From positions 868,001 through 932,000 of the forward strand of contig NHNY01000004.1 in the NCBI GenBank assembly GCA_002786065.1: a DNA stretch of 64,000 bases, written 5' to 3'. Shown here piece after piece: positions 33,337-43,377 of the stretch (positions are counted from its first letter, which is position 1; each line of letters starts with the position of its first letter). The position numbers were made by a program, and so were the translations under genes. The stretch comes from Microcyclospora pomicola. Lineage: Eukaryota; Ascomycota; Dothideomycetes; Capnodiales. Below the pieces are notes generated by a model. The model had not been told where the DNA came from, did not search any database, and saw only the letters and a list, made by a program, of their open reading frames with translations.

Positions 33337-33493
33337 TCCTGATACTGAGGTTCTCTACGGAGAGCGCCGCCGAGATGTCGATTCAACATTAGACCTCACA
33401 GCCGACTGCTCGCTTCGAGTTCAATGATTCATTGAAAAAGCTGTGGCCAGCGGGCATTACCCAACCCTGTCACACGCAGACGTCCATCTTCAC

Positions 33494-33531
33494 GGGTCTC
33501 ACGAGGCTTCGAGGTTGGAACCGTGAGACCC
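33494..33531. repeat. Inverted repeat, 10-bp perfect arms
   Basis: GGGTCTCACG at 33494-33503 pairs with CGTGAGACCC at 33522-33531 around an 18-base loop. It is GC-rich enough to form a stable hairpin in DNA or RNA. Confidence 0.7.
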
Positions 33532-34551
33532 ACCCGGCTGTGATTGAACACAACTTCCACAGCGAAAGACGAGAAGACGAATAAGTCTCGTGCTCATGAT
33601 CTTGAGTCAGAAGCACCTCAGGACTATACGCTGAGACAGTGCTCCGCTGACTCTTACAGATTCTCAAGAGCAGCTGTACTGGTCATGATTGACAGGCGCA
33701 ATGAAGAAAGTCGTTTACCGCGGTGTGCAGTATCCTCGGCCATGATGCAGGACGAAGAGAACCACTCCGCCAAGCGCAAGCCTCTTATTGCATGCTTCGC
33801 TTCCCACCTTCATGTCGGCCAGATCACACCAGTGGATGGTGTGATAGGACCATCTGCCTTGGCAACGTGAGGAGTGAAATCGGTCGCACGATACAGTATT
33901 ACCGCACTTTCCATACGACCTTCCTAACTAGCCCGGCCAAGCTCATGCACGCTAGTGATTTTACGCGTGGGCGGCGTGGCGATTCATTCGCCACGTGCAT
34001 TGGCCGGATCTGTGGGGATCGATCCTTCGTATCAGACTTGATTGATTTTTAGGTACGGTATGTATGCAGCCATCCACCGCAACACGATGGGAAAGCATTG
34101 GAGTATTTTGGGATGTATAGGAAATGCAGACAGGATGGTACATACCCGCGCGCGACGTTACATCAATGGGTTGCGCTTACTATAGCAGCAATGGTAGAAC
34201 ATCCGATTAGAGTTCCTAGCAGCCGAAACCTCCTCCGGCTCCGAGAGAGATTTGCGCCCGCTCAGCGATGGATAAGGCAGCCAGTCGAAAAATGACATAT
34301 CCGATCCCTACCTTGGTTGATCATGTTTCCACTGCAAGGGAAACCAGGGTGCTATTTCGGCAGCAAAGGGTGAACTGATCTCGGACATTCCGGCAAGATA
34401 GGCTGGTCCGGCTGGCTCGCTATACGGCTTCTTGCTGGCGTGCCCCCCGTACATGTCCTTTAGCTAGGTACATGCACTACTATCTAAGTTCCGAGCCAAT
34501 GCTTCTTGCTCCTCCTCTTTTCCACATCACCCTTCCGGATCCATATCGATC

Positions 34552-36188
34552 ATGTTGACTTTGAAGACTTTGGCCAGTATAGGTCTGGCCATACAGGCTT
34601 TCAGTCATCCGGGTCATTGTCACACCATCCCGGACCTGCGGCCGATCCTGGCAGGCCTTGGTGGATTCAATGGCACCTCGGCGACGGGCAACCACAGCGC
34701 GGTCTGCGCGGCCATCGATGCGGCTCTCCCAGGTGGCAAGGTTGTTTTCGCATCCTCTACACAATACCAGTCCTCGCTCAGCAATTACTACTCACTGCAA
34801 GAATCCGCGCTCGAGCCCAGCTGTTTCGTGAGACCGACCAGCGCCGAGGATGTCTCCAAGGCCGTCAAGATCCTGGCCCAGGCGTACCACTTCAACCCGT
34901 CCAACCAATTCGCTCTGAAAAGTGGCGGCCATACGTCTTGGCCGGGTGCGGCGAACATCAACAATGGTGTCACAATCGATCTCGGCAGTCTGAACAATGT
35001 GACTGTGGCGGCTGATAACAAGACTGCACTCATCCATCCAGGCGCTACTTGGGGCGATGTGTATGGTACTCTGGATCCGATGGGTTTGGCTGTTCCTGGC
35101 GGTCGTGTTGCGCAGGTTGGTGTCGGGGGTCTCACCGTTGGCGGTCAGTTGTCTTGCGATTTTCGATCTCGATCAGTAATCTAGTACATGTTGGCTGATG
35201 ATTAACAGGCGGCATCTCCTTTTTCTCCCCCAAAGTGGGCTTTGTCTGCGACAACGTTCAAGAATACGAAGTCGTCCTCGGCAGCGGGGAGATCATTCGC
35301 GCGAATGAATTCCAACATCGGGACCTCTGGTTGGCATTGAAGGGTGGCTCGAGCAACTTCGGCATCGTCACGAAATTTACCATCACGACTTTTCCACAAG
35401 GAAAACTGTGGGGCGGCCAGGTGGTCTACCAAGACAGCACTGCTCCTCAACAGCTACAGGCCTTGGCTAACTTCTCCGGTCTCAACTACGATGTGTCGGC
35501 GTCCCTGATTCAGACATACACCTACCTCAGCTCTCCTGTCGCGCCCATCAACCTCGTCGTCAACGACATGGAGTACACGGAAGCCACGCCCTATCCCGCC
35601 TCGCTGAAACCGTTCACCAACCTCCCCTCCTTGTCGAGCACGTTGCGGATCGACACGCTGCAGAACTTCGCGATCGAGCTTGGCACCTCCACCCCGGACG
35701 GCAAGCGACAATTCGAGATGAGCCTGACGTACGAAGTCGACGCCGCTCTCCTCAACACAACGCACACCCTCTTCCTCGCCTCCCAGGACAAAGTCAAAGA
35801 CGTCGACAACCTCCTCTGGCTGCTGATCTTCGAGCCCATCCCCGTCCAGATCACGTCCCGCTCGCCCGTGCTCGGCGGCAACGTGCTCGGGCTCGGCGAC
35901 ACCACCACGCCGCTGATGTTGGTCCTGCTGCAAGCCATCTGGACCGACGAAGACGACGACGAAACCGTCATCACCACGATGAAATGCCTAGGCCAAGAGA
36001 TCCGCGACGCCGCACAAGCCGTCGGCAAATTCAATGCCTACGAGTATCTGAACTATGCCGACATCAGCCAGGATCCCATCGCGAGCTATGGGGCTGCGAA
36101 CAAGCATTTCTTGCAGTCGGTGTCGAGGAAATATGATCCGAGGCAACTGTTCCAGAAGGCCGTGCCCGGTGGGTTTAAGTTGTTTTGA
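34552..36188 (+). CDS. FAD-linked oxidoreductase, berberine-bridge type (paralogue 1)
   Basis: CDS join(34552..35143,35209..36188), 523 aa. A hydrophobic N terminus (about 23 residues) suggests secretion. The PCMH-type FAD domain shows SGGHTSWPG with His127, the usual site of covalent flavin attachment, then GVGGLTVGGGISFFSPKVGF, built across the 65-nt intron, and VQEYEVVL. The BBE tail ends YLNYADISQDP, YGAANKHFLQSVSRKYDP and FQKAVPGGFKL. Such enzymes oxidise sugars, nicotine-like amines or secondary metabolites, usually with release of H2O2. Its closest relation in the window is the gene at 36716, which faces it tail-to-tail and shares the intron position and phase. Confidence 0.95.
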
Positions 36189-36715
36189 TTGTACTGGAGG
36201 GGAGCTGAATGAATCAATGAATACACGTATCCTGAATGAGACGTCCGGTTGCCGTCTACCATCACAAGAAGAACCTCTTCCCACTCGGTGAATCTATTTA
36301 GCTGCGTCAAGTAGTTTAGACTCTGTTATGTGTGAGGAGTCCAGCACGACGCGAGGAAGAGGTGCCATTTCTGCCTGCGCGATCTTGGCCAAGTCGTACG
36401 GCGCCTCTCTCCGAGATGAGTCCACGTGAACTCACGGGAGGCGTGTGGAAGGTGTTGTTCCTCGCCTCTCGATGGGTCGAGATACTACCGCTCGTCCCGC
36501 ACCGATATGGCAAAGCTCTGCTCATGAGGCAAGGCGCATCTCGACGCTGACGAGGCTAGATACATCATGAAGCGCATTAGCTAGGTACACATCCTGCACT
36601 AGAGCTCGTACGTAGAAATCTAAAGAATACGAGCGTCTTCACGAATTGAATTGTCAAGTACAGTTTCTATCTCTATCTATCTTCGACCTAATATCTCTTC
36701 TCATCATTGCTTCGC
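36189..36715. other. Convergent spacer between the two FAD oxidoreductases
   Basis: A 527-bp spacer with the two 3' ends. It contains GC-rich words and a CTAGGTAC site at 36581, but no gene. Confidence 0.55.
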
Positions 36716-38343
36716 TCAGTATATGTCCAATTTGAACCCGCCCTGCTTCGCACGCTGGAAGAAGCCGTCGGGGTCATACGTCTTGCTGACCTGCTGCATG
36801 AACGCCTTGTTCGCCGCGCCATACCCAGCGAACGGGTCCTGGCCGCTCGCAGCGTAGTTCAGGTAGCGATACGGATCCCCGGTACCTTTGTCCTGCGCGA
36901 CGCGCTCGCTCTCGGCGATGATGTCGCGCGACACACGATGCACGAGCTCGTCGTCGCGGGCGTGCGGCCATGAGACGCTGATCAGCACGATGATGAGCGT
37001 GTCGCCTTCTGCGCGCGTCTCGAGCCCGAGCACGTTCGGGCTGCCTTTGCGTGTGATGGCTTTGGACAGCGGCTGGAAGACGAGCGACCATACGGATCCC
37101 TTCCCGCCTTTGACTTCTTTGAGCTTGGTGTTGAAGATGTCGTTCAGCGCGAGGAAGGTGTCGAGGTCGTTCTTGACCGTCGTCGTCGCTTGGAACTGTC
37201 GCTGGCCTGCCGGCGACATACGTTCCAGCTCGAGGGTGGCCGAGGAGAGGGATTGCAGTTTCGTCGTGCTCCACAACCGCCAGAGGGAGTTGAAGCCGCT
37301 GAAGACCGGCGCCCATGCCACCGGCTTGGTGTACGCGAGACTGCTCGCGGCGACTTTGATGCCCAGCTGCTGCACGTAGCCAATAGCGAGGATGGGTCCG
37401 GCGGCGAACTCGTCGAAGTTCTCGGGTTGGTTGAAGTCTGCGAACGCCTTCAACACTTTGGGGATCTGCCAGCCCGCCCAGTAGACATAGCCTGCCCAGA
37501 TCTGGCTGGTGGTGACATATGTCTTCGCCGTCACCCGCGTCACGATCCCGAAGCCCCCGGTGCCGCCCTTGAGAGCCTTCCAGAGGTCTTCATTCCGCGA
37601 AGTTGTGGCCAGTTTGATGGTACCATCGGCGAGAACGATCTCGTACTCAAGGATGTTATCGCAGACCATCCCAAAGCGAGGCGACAAGAAGGAAATCCCG
37701 CCTTTCGGGCTGTTAGTATGTCTAGCATTAGCATAGATGCCACGTGAGGAGTGTACTTACCGCCCAGCACGAGACCTCCGACACCTACATTGGCGTTTCT
37801 ACCGCCTACAACTGCAAGACCCAGGCTGTCAAGCTTGGAGGACACATCAAGCCAGCGCGCACCCACGCCGATGGATGTGGACTGTCGGTCCTCAGACAAG
37901 GTGACTGCGTTGAGCAAACCCAGGTCGACTACGGTTCCGCCGTCGATGTTCGCAAATCCGCGTTCAGGCGAATGGCCACCACTACGGACTGCGAACTCAA
38001 GCGGGGCCGTGGCGGACTCGGTCTTGAGCACCTTTACCGCCGCGGAAACGTCCTGCACATCCGTCGGACGGACAATGCAAGAGGGATTGTTCTCACGCGC
38101 ATTGAGCGACCAGTACGAGTCAACTGACTGTTGGAATGCGGGATGCTGCTTGGAGAAGACGCGGTTTGGTAGAGCAGCAGCCAGGGCGATGCAGACCGCG
38201 GTCTGGCCGGCGGCGTCGAACTCGAGCGAGGCGTTTACCGCCATCATTTCCGGGCTGCCGGAATGCGGCGCCAGCCAAAGCGGAATGAGTGCGGCGAGCA
38301 CGCATACTGCCAGGCCGCCCAGCAGAGTCCTGGTCCAAGTCAT
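36716..38343 (-). CDS. FAD-linked oxidoreductase, berberine-bridge type (paralogue 2)
   Basis: CDS complement(join(36716..37701,37761..38343)), 522 aa. It has the same order as its neighbour: an N-terminal hydrophobic segment (LLGGLAVCVLAALIPLWLAP) that could be a signal anchor, RSGGHSPERG with the flavin His at about 124, NVGVGGLVLGGGISFLSPRFG built across a 59-nt intron whose true acceptor lies 10 bases beyond a tempting CTAACAG, and a BBE tail ending YLNYAASGQDP, YGAANKAFMQQVSKTYDP. Intron position and phase match paralogue 1, so the pair arose by an inverted duplication after that intron was in place. Divergence between the two is large, so the duplication is not recent. Substrate unknown. 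Confidence 0.94.
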
Positions 38344-38869
38344 GTAGGAGATAGGGATCTGATGCCCAGAAAGATGGCTGATGAGTAAAGCACAGTATAA
38401 ATAGATGGGTCTAAACAGACGTGCTCTCGGTATGTGTCCAGTAGCTCTAATAGTAAGATGGCACACGTGGAGGTGACGGGCCTCGGCGAATAGTTCTAAT
38501 GATCGACGGCGGAGTAGTTCTAGCACGTTTTCTCCACGCCAGGTTCACATGGTGTGGATTGATGAACAAGATCATATAGGAGATGTACATGCACTGGAAT
38601 CCTGGTGTCGGATTACTAGGACTGGACTGTGCTGCAGGATCTGCCGCTGTCGAAGGATCAAGCTCCGGCAGAAGACAGTAATAAGGGAGGACGGCTTCAT
38701 GCATTGAGTTTGAGCTGCCCGTCGCAAGCCCCATTCCTTCACTTCGTCCTCCTAAATCCTCCCCGCGAACAGCTCTACCTTATCTTCAGTTCCCTCACAG
38801 CCAGCACCACCACATGTCGTGGACTCATATCCCTCACACATCAGCAGTGGACATCACACCTCGCCCCTC
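38344..38869. other. Divergent intergenic region, FAD oxidoreductase 2 and receptor
   Basis: A 526-bp divergent region. The right end carries the receptor leader with a uORF; CCACC/CACATC repeats lie just upstream of it. Confidence 0.55.
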
Positions 38870-38873
38870 ATGA
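38814..38873 (+). promoter_or_regulatory. uORF overlapping the receptor start codon
   Basis: An ATG at 38814 opens a 19-residue frame (MSWTHIPHTSAVDITPRPS) whose TGA at 38871-38873 overlaps the main ATG at 38870 as ATGA. It would be read first by scanning ribosomes if transcription begins upstream of it, leaving main-frame translation to leaky scanning or to reinitiation at the overlap. Confidence 0.55.
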
Positions 38874-40072
38874 CCTCCGGCATTGATCCCAAGTTCATCC
38901 TGAGTCTGCCGCCCAGCACGCTCGCCTCCATCCCCGGTGGCACCCCTCCTGCCGGTCAAACCGCGTTCTCTGCCCACCCCGACAGTCTACGCCCCCAGGT
39001 CATTGTGGTGGGCTCCATCTTCCTCGTCATCGCCACGGTCTTCATCGCCACTCGATTCTACGTCAAGCTCGTGATTGTGCGAAAGGTTGCCTTTGACGAT
39101 TATGTCTGCGCGCTCGCCTATGCCTTCTCCGTCGTGCAATTCTCCGGCATCATGTTGGCATGCACTGCTGGCGCCGGCGGGAGACACATGTGGGACTCGA
39201 GTGTGCTGCAGCTGCTCTCGCCTGCCAACGCCATTGCCAACTGGCTGACCACCGTCTTCGTCACACCGGCTCTTGGTCTCGCGAAAGCCACATTCTTCAT
39301 TCAGTACTTCCACCTCTTCTGGCCCTTTCGATGGGTGCGCATGGCTTGCTGGATCGGTGGCGGCCTGTCCATGACGTTCTATCTGGCGGTCACCGTCACC
39401 ATGTTTGTGCTTTGCAGTCCATGGCCTGGCGAGAACTTCTCGTCCTCGCTCCTCTCCAGCCATTACGGGCGGGCCAACGATCTGAGCATCCCCACGGGCG
39501 TCGTGGGTGCCATGGTCGATCTCTTCCTGCTCGTGCTCCCCATCCGCGCCGTCATGTCATTGAAACTGCCAGCCGAAAAGAAGGTCGGCTTAGTGTTGGT
39601 TTTCACCACCGGGGCGCTGGCGTCTATTGCGTCCATTGTGGGCCTGGCATATCGCATCAAGAACAGCGAAAACTTTTCTGATCCCGAGTGGGGCGTAGCG
39701 TTGGTATGGATTTGGATGCAAGTAGAGCTTTTCTCTGGCATCGCCTGCTCCTGCATGCCTTCGCTCAGCAAGCTCGTTTCCAGCCGCACCGGCTGGGCGC
39801 TTTCCAGCTTTACGCCCCGCCGCATCTTCAGCTACCTGCACCGATCACACAACAGCAAGCTATCTGACGAGAGCAAGAGCTCCGGCAGCAGCAAGCCATC
39901 GACATCCGCAGTCATCAGCAGCAACGGCACCAACCGTTCAGAGAAACGAGGTTCCTTCGGCGATGAGAGCGAGCTTCAAGGCATCACCCTCGTTCGCGAG
40001 GTTGACGTATACGACGAGCAGGCCCAACAAGGCGATTTTGAGTATGGCGGTGTTGATCATCGTTGGCGGTGA
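38870..40072 (+). CDS. PTH11-like fungal rhodopsin-domain receptor
   Basis: Single exon, 400 aa from ATG 38870 (MTSGIDPKFIL); the codon opening the longer frame at 38819 is GTG. Seven hydrophobic helices are visible, the first at about residues 44-65 (VIVVGSIFLVIATVFIATRF), with the family motif KVAFDDYVCALAY after helix 1. Members of this plasma-membrane group (Fung_rhodopsin, PTH11-related) lack the CFEM domain in this short form. The cytosolic C-terminal tail (about 90 residues) is Ser-rich and ends in a charged stretch. Ligand and signalling partner are unknown; in pathogens PTH11 senses surface cues. It lies next to two secreted oxidoreductases and a P450 remnant, a neighbourhood typical of accessory loci. 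Confidence 0.92.
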   Translation: MTSGIDPKFILSLPPSTLASIPGGTPPAGQTAFSAHPDSLRPQVIVVGSIFLVIATVFIATRFYVKLVIVRKVAFDDYVCALAYAFSVVQFSGIMLACTAGAGGRHMWDSSVLQLLSPANAIANWLTTVFVTPALGLAKATFFIQYFHLFWPFRWVRMACWIGGGLSMTFYLAVTVTMFVLCSPWPGENFSSSLLSSHYGRANDLSIPTGVVGAMVDLFLLVLPIRAVMSLKLPAEKKVGLVLVFTTGALASIASIVGLAYRIKNSENFSDPEWGVALVWIWMQVELFSGIACSCMPSLSKLVSSRTGWALSSFTPRRIFSYLHRSHNSKLSDESKSSGSSKPSTSAVISSNGTNRSEKRGSFGDESELQGITLVREVDVYDEQAQQGDFEYGGVDHRWR

Positions 40073-40328
40073 AGTTTCAGCCACATAACCAAGGACTTCA
40101 CAACATTCAACGCTATAGACGAGTACTGCACGAAAGCGTCTGAGTTCCAATCTGATGGAAAACATCATGGTTGATCTGCGTGCCTAGCCATCTGACTATA
40201 CAAGCACAGAGTGGGTTTATCACATGGTCGTTCGCAATCGAAAATACGCATGCTCAGAGTATGGTATAGCTTGACGCTGCCCGTTTGCGATACAACTGAC
40301 AGATTGGAGACTCTCGCGTCGCCGAAAT

Positions 40329-40880
40329 TCACACGACGACGGCCTCCCACCGACCTTCCTTCCAGCCTTTCCTCGCCGTCAGTGCAAGACGCACATCCTC
40401 AACTGGTGGGGGCGATAACTCGAACATTTCACTCTTGTCTGGAGTTGGACGAACCCGAGCAGTTCCGCCTGTCACAGGTCGCACATCGAACCTCAGCACC
40501 AAAAGCGCCAGTACAACCAGTATCTCGGCTATCGCCAGATGCCTCCCCAGGCACACAGAAGGTCCGCCACCGAAGCTATGGAAGGACGCACGCGCTGCCT
40601 GGCTATTCGCGCCCATGAAACGCTGCGGATCAAATGTCGACACGTTCTCGCCCCAAACTCCAACATGGGAGTGCAGCGCCTTTGTCGGGAGCAGCACGCC
40701 CGAACCTTGTTTAAGCAGATAGCGTCCTGCTATCAGCGTGTCGGCAAGCACCCACCGCGCTCCGGACGATGCGGATCGGTATCGAATGGACTCGTACACC
40801 AATGCACTGAGTCGGGATGACTTCCGCAAGGCTGTGACGCCCGTGCGACCGTACACCAGAGCTGGCATCTTCCCGTCCAT
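40329..40880 (-). pseudogene. Cytochrome P450 remnant, C-terminal third
   Basis: An open frame of 183 codons holds only the end of a P450: an ExxR K-helix (YESIRY), the PERF-like FDPQRF, and the heme loop FGGGPSVCLGR with its cysteine, followed by a normal C terminus. The N-terminal 300 residues, including the membrane anchor and I-helix, are missing; I looked for them upstream (to about 41.5 kb on this strand) in all frames and found none. The heme motif is intact, so the truncation is either a decayed gene or an unrecognised exon structure. It resembles the CYP7/CYP8-style P450 at 7707 in general layout only. An unspliced upstream exon cannot be excluded. Confidence 0.7.
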
Positions 40881-41802
40881 GATCTATAGTGCCTGCACGC
40901 TCAGCCTCTTCATCATTGCCAACTTCCTATCCGCGCTCACGTCGATCTATTTGCGAAGGCTGTAACGCAATAAGAAAAACTCAAGGCCAACCTTAGGCAG
41001 GCCACTTGTTATTCATCGAAGACCATGAGCTTCGCTAAGTCTTACCGGCAGATATGAGTGCACGTCCGGGCTGTTTCTACGTCTTGGGAGGACATGGCCA
41101 GGCCCAGTCCAGAGGTGGCGTTGATCAGTAGACCTTACGATGCACAAGCTCGAGCACATTGGCGAGTCTCTTAAGGCCGAAGTGATGTTACTTTCTTATT
41201 CCTTCAGCGTGTCCCTACGAATGCCGTAGCCATCAAACCATTTCCCTCAGGTGGCAGCGCTCAGATGCATTGCAAGCCTATTGGAGGGGAATCTGACAGT
41301 ACATTACCAGGACCACTGACCGCTAGAGTTCTGTTTGTGTACGTGTGTCCTCGCATTTTCGGTCTCTCGTTGGCCTTATACTGAAGACATCGTCGCGGAT
41401 ACTATAGCCAATCCTGGGGTCAGTGGTAAGATATTTGCATACTTGCCGAGTGCTCGTTTAGAACAAGGCCAGCGGAATGTAGGCAGATCAATTCAGCAGC
41501 ATAGGGTCTCCTGTAGGTGTTTCAGACGATCGATCTCATACTGCTGAACTCATGAGTGCGGCTCGAAGCATCACGATTCAATTCCTGATGTACGAGAGCA
41601 GTCACATACATGTACATAAGGTACCTTATACATAACCTACAAGGAGGTAGGTAAGGTAGTTTGGCGCGATGATCGTCGAGTGTGCTTATGTAAGCCACTT
41701 TAAACCTAAACGCGTCTCCCCTCCACGAGACGTGTTTCGTAAGTTTTATCGAACACATCGGGCAAAGAACTGTATTCCTGCGAACGCAACCACACCTTCA
41801 CG
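40881..41802. other. Intergenic region between the P450 remnant and RFC3
   Basis: A 922-bp region searched for further P450 exons without success. It ends with the RFC3 promoter, which contains a 14-bp palindrome and GGTAGGTAAGGTAG-like words. Confidence 0.5.
41616..41629. promoter_or_regulatory. Palindrome ATAAGGTACCTTAT
   Basis: A perfect 14-bp palindrome 174-187 bp upstream of the RFC3 ATG, followed at 41645-41659 by GGTAGGTAAGGTAG. Its length alone is not statistically striking in 64 kb; the position and similarity to other upstream words are what make it worth noting. Confidence 0.25.
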
Positions 41803-42996
41803 ATGTCAGACTACGATGAGGATGTCGACATGGACGACGCTCCCAAGCCCACCGCAGACATTCAGTTCTCCTCCGGCTCCAATGCCAAAGGGAAGAGAAG
41901 CGCAGCCAATTTGCCAGTGGAAGCTGAAGACACCCTGCCATGGGTCGAGAAATATCGTCCCAACTCGCTCTCCGACGTCAGCGGCCATCAGGATATCCTC
42001 GCGACTATCAACAAGTTCGTCGACTCGAATCGGCTCCCCCACCTCTTGCTGTACGGTCCTCCCGGTACAGGCAAGACGAGCACAGTGCTAGCTCTGGCAC
42101 GAAGGATATATGGCAACAAGAACATGCGCCAGATGGTGCTGGAGCTGAACGCATCGGACGACCGCGGCATTGATGTTGTGCGCGACCAGATTAAGACCTT
42201 CTCCTCCACCAAGCAGATCTTCGCGGGGAGTTTCGACAAGAGCGCGTCCGACAGCGTCGCGGGCTTCAAGCTGATCATCCTGGACGAGGCCGACGCCATG
42301 ACCAACACCGCACAGATGGCGCTGCGACGCATCATGGAGAAATACACGGCCAACACCCGCTTCGCCATCATCGCCAATTACACCCACAAGCTGTCCCCCG
42401 CGCTGCTCTCGCGCTGCACGCGCTTCCGCTTCTCGCCGCTCAAGGAAGCCGACATCCGCGTGCTGGTCGACAAGGTGATAGCGGAAGAAGGCGTGAACAT
42501 CGCGCCGGACGCGACCGACAGTCTGGTGACGCTCAGCAAAGGCGACATGCGTCGAGCGCTGAACGTCCTGCAAGCCTGCCACGCCTCGTCGACGCCGCTG
42601 CACGTCCCCGGCGAGCCCGTCAAGGAGGGCAAGGACATCGAGCGCGACCTGATCACGCAGGAGACCATCTATGACTGTATAGCCGCGCCGCACCCGGCGG
42701 ACATCGCCACCATCACCCAGACGCTGCTCACGACCAGCAACATCGGCTCCTGCCTGTCCACCATCAACACGCTCAAGAAGTCCAAAGGTCTGGCGCTCGC
42801 GGACATCCTGACCGCGCTCGGCGAGCAGCTGAGTGAGCTGGATGTTCCGGCACAGACTCGCGTGTCATGGCTGGAGGGGCTGGCGGAGATCGAGTACAGG
42901 TTGAGTGGCGGGGGCAGCGAGACGGTGCAGACGGGTGGGCTGGTCGGGGTGGTGAGGAACGGGGTGGGGATGATGCAGAAGGCGGGAAAGGCTTAG
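41803..42996 (+). CDS. RFC3: Replication factor C subunit 3
   Basis: Single exon, 397 aa. It is a small subunit of the RFC clamp loader that opens PCNA at primer-template junctions and, in alternative complexes, serves checkpoint signalling. After an acidic N terminus come LPWVEKYRPNSLSDV, Walker A GPPGTGKT (85-92), the RFC boxes LELNASDDRGIDVVR, Walker B LIILDEADAM, and the SRC motif LLSRCTRFRF that supplies the arginine finger to the neighbouring subunit. The C-terminal collar helices are present. The motifs match RFC3/RFC5-type small subunits; the assignment to RFC3 rests on the overall sequence pattern of the yeast protein. Confidence 0.95.
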   Translation: MSDYDEDVDMDDAPKPTADIQFSSGSNAKGKRSAANLPVEAEDTLPWVEKYRPNSLSDVSGHQDILATINKFVDSNRLPHLLLYGPPGTGKTSTVLALARRIYGNKNMRQMVLELNASDDRGIDVVRDQIKTFSSTKQIFAGSFDKSASDSVAGFKLIILDEADAMTNTAQMALRRIMEKYTANTRFAIIANYTHKLSPALLSRCTRFRFSPLKEADIRVLVDKVIAEEGVNIAPDATDSLVTLSKGDMRRALNVLQACHASSTPLHVPGEPVKEGKDIERDLITQETIYDCIAAPHPADIATITQTLLTTSNIGSCLSTINTLKKSKGLALADILTALGEQLSELDVPAQTRVSWLEGLAEIEYRLSGGGSETVQTGGLVGVVRNGVGMMQKAGKA

Positions 42997-43377
42997 AGGG
43001 GAAGGTTGAAACTGGAGTTTTGCTGCGTTCAAGCGGGGCGTTCATATGCATAGATATCACATGAAACGAAATTCAGCATGAAAATCATCATAGGCTGGGT
43101 GAAGGTGCACAGGTGGATCCGAATGTCACTTCAGAACGGGTATCTACATAATCCATGCTACAGTAACGAGATGAGCGATAAATTGTAGCACGACCATTAA
43201 GTCTGGTCCCTATCTCTCTCAAAGGTCACGAATGCAGACCATCTATCATATCAGTAATTCATCACAGCTTCGTCGTAAGGCAGAAAGGAAAATGGCGCGC
43301 ATAAGAGCACGGAGAGCGACGAAGTGTCGCGGAAGAATATCAAGCAGCAGCAGCAGCATCACACAAGCGGGCCCTGT
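42997..43377. other. Convergent spacer between RFC3 and the CDF transporter
   Basis: A 381-bp spacer with a short (AGC)5 run at 43343-43357 just beyond the CDF stop. No gene. Confidence 0.6.

Larger units (their letters stand above)
30859..34551. other. 3.7-kb gene-free region upstream of the forkhead gene
   Basis: The longest non-coding stretch in the window. It contains only short overlapping frames on all six readings; the longest ATG-initiated one noted (minus strand, 32656-32964, 102 codons) has no recognisable domain. Two inverted repeats lie near 33.3 and 33.5 kb. The DNA between about 32.2 and 34.3 kb looks more AT-rich and less coding-like than its surroundings. It may hold a long 5' leader and promoter of the forkhead gene, a non-coding RNA, or the eroded remains of an old gene; I cannot decide. 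Confidence 0.5.

Noticed and set aside
35591-36034. Minus-strand frames within FAD oxidoreductase 1
   Set aside because: They are shadows of the real gene; the plus-strand frame carries the flavin and BBE motifs.
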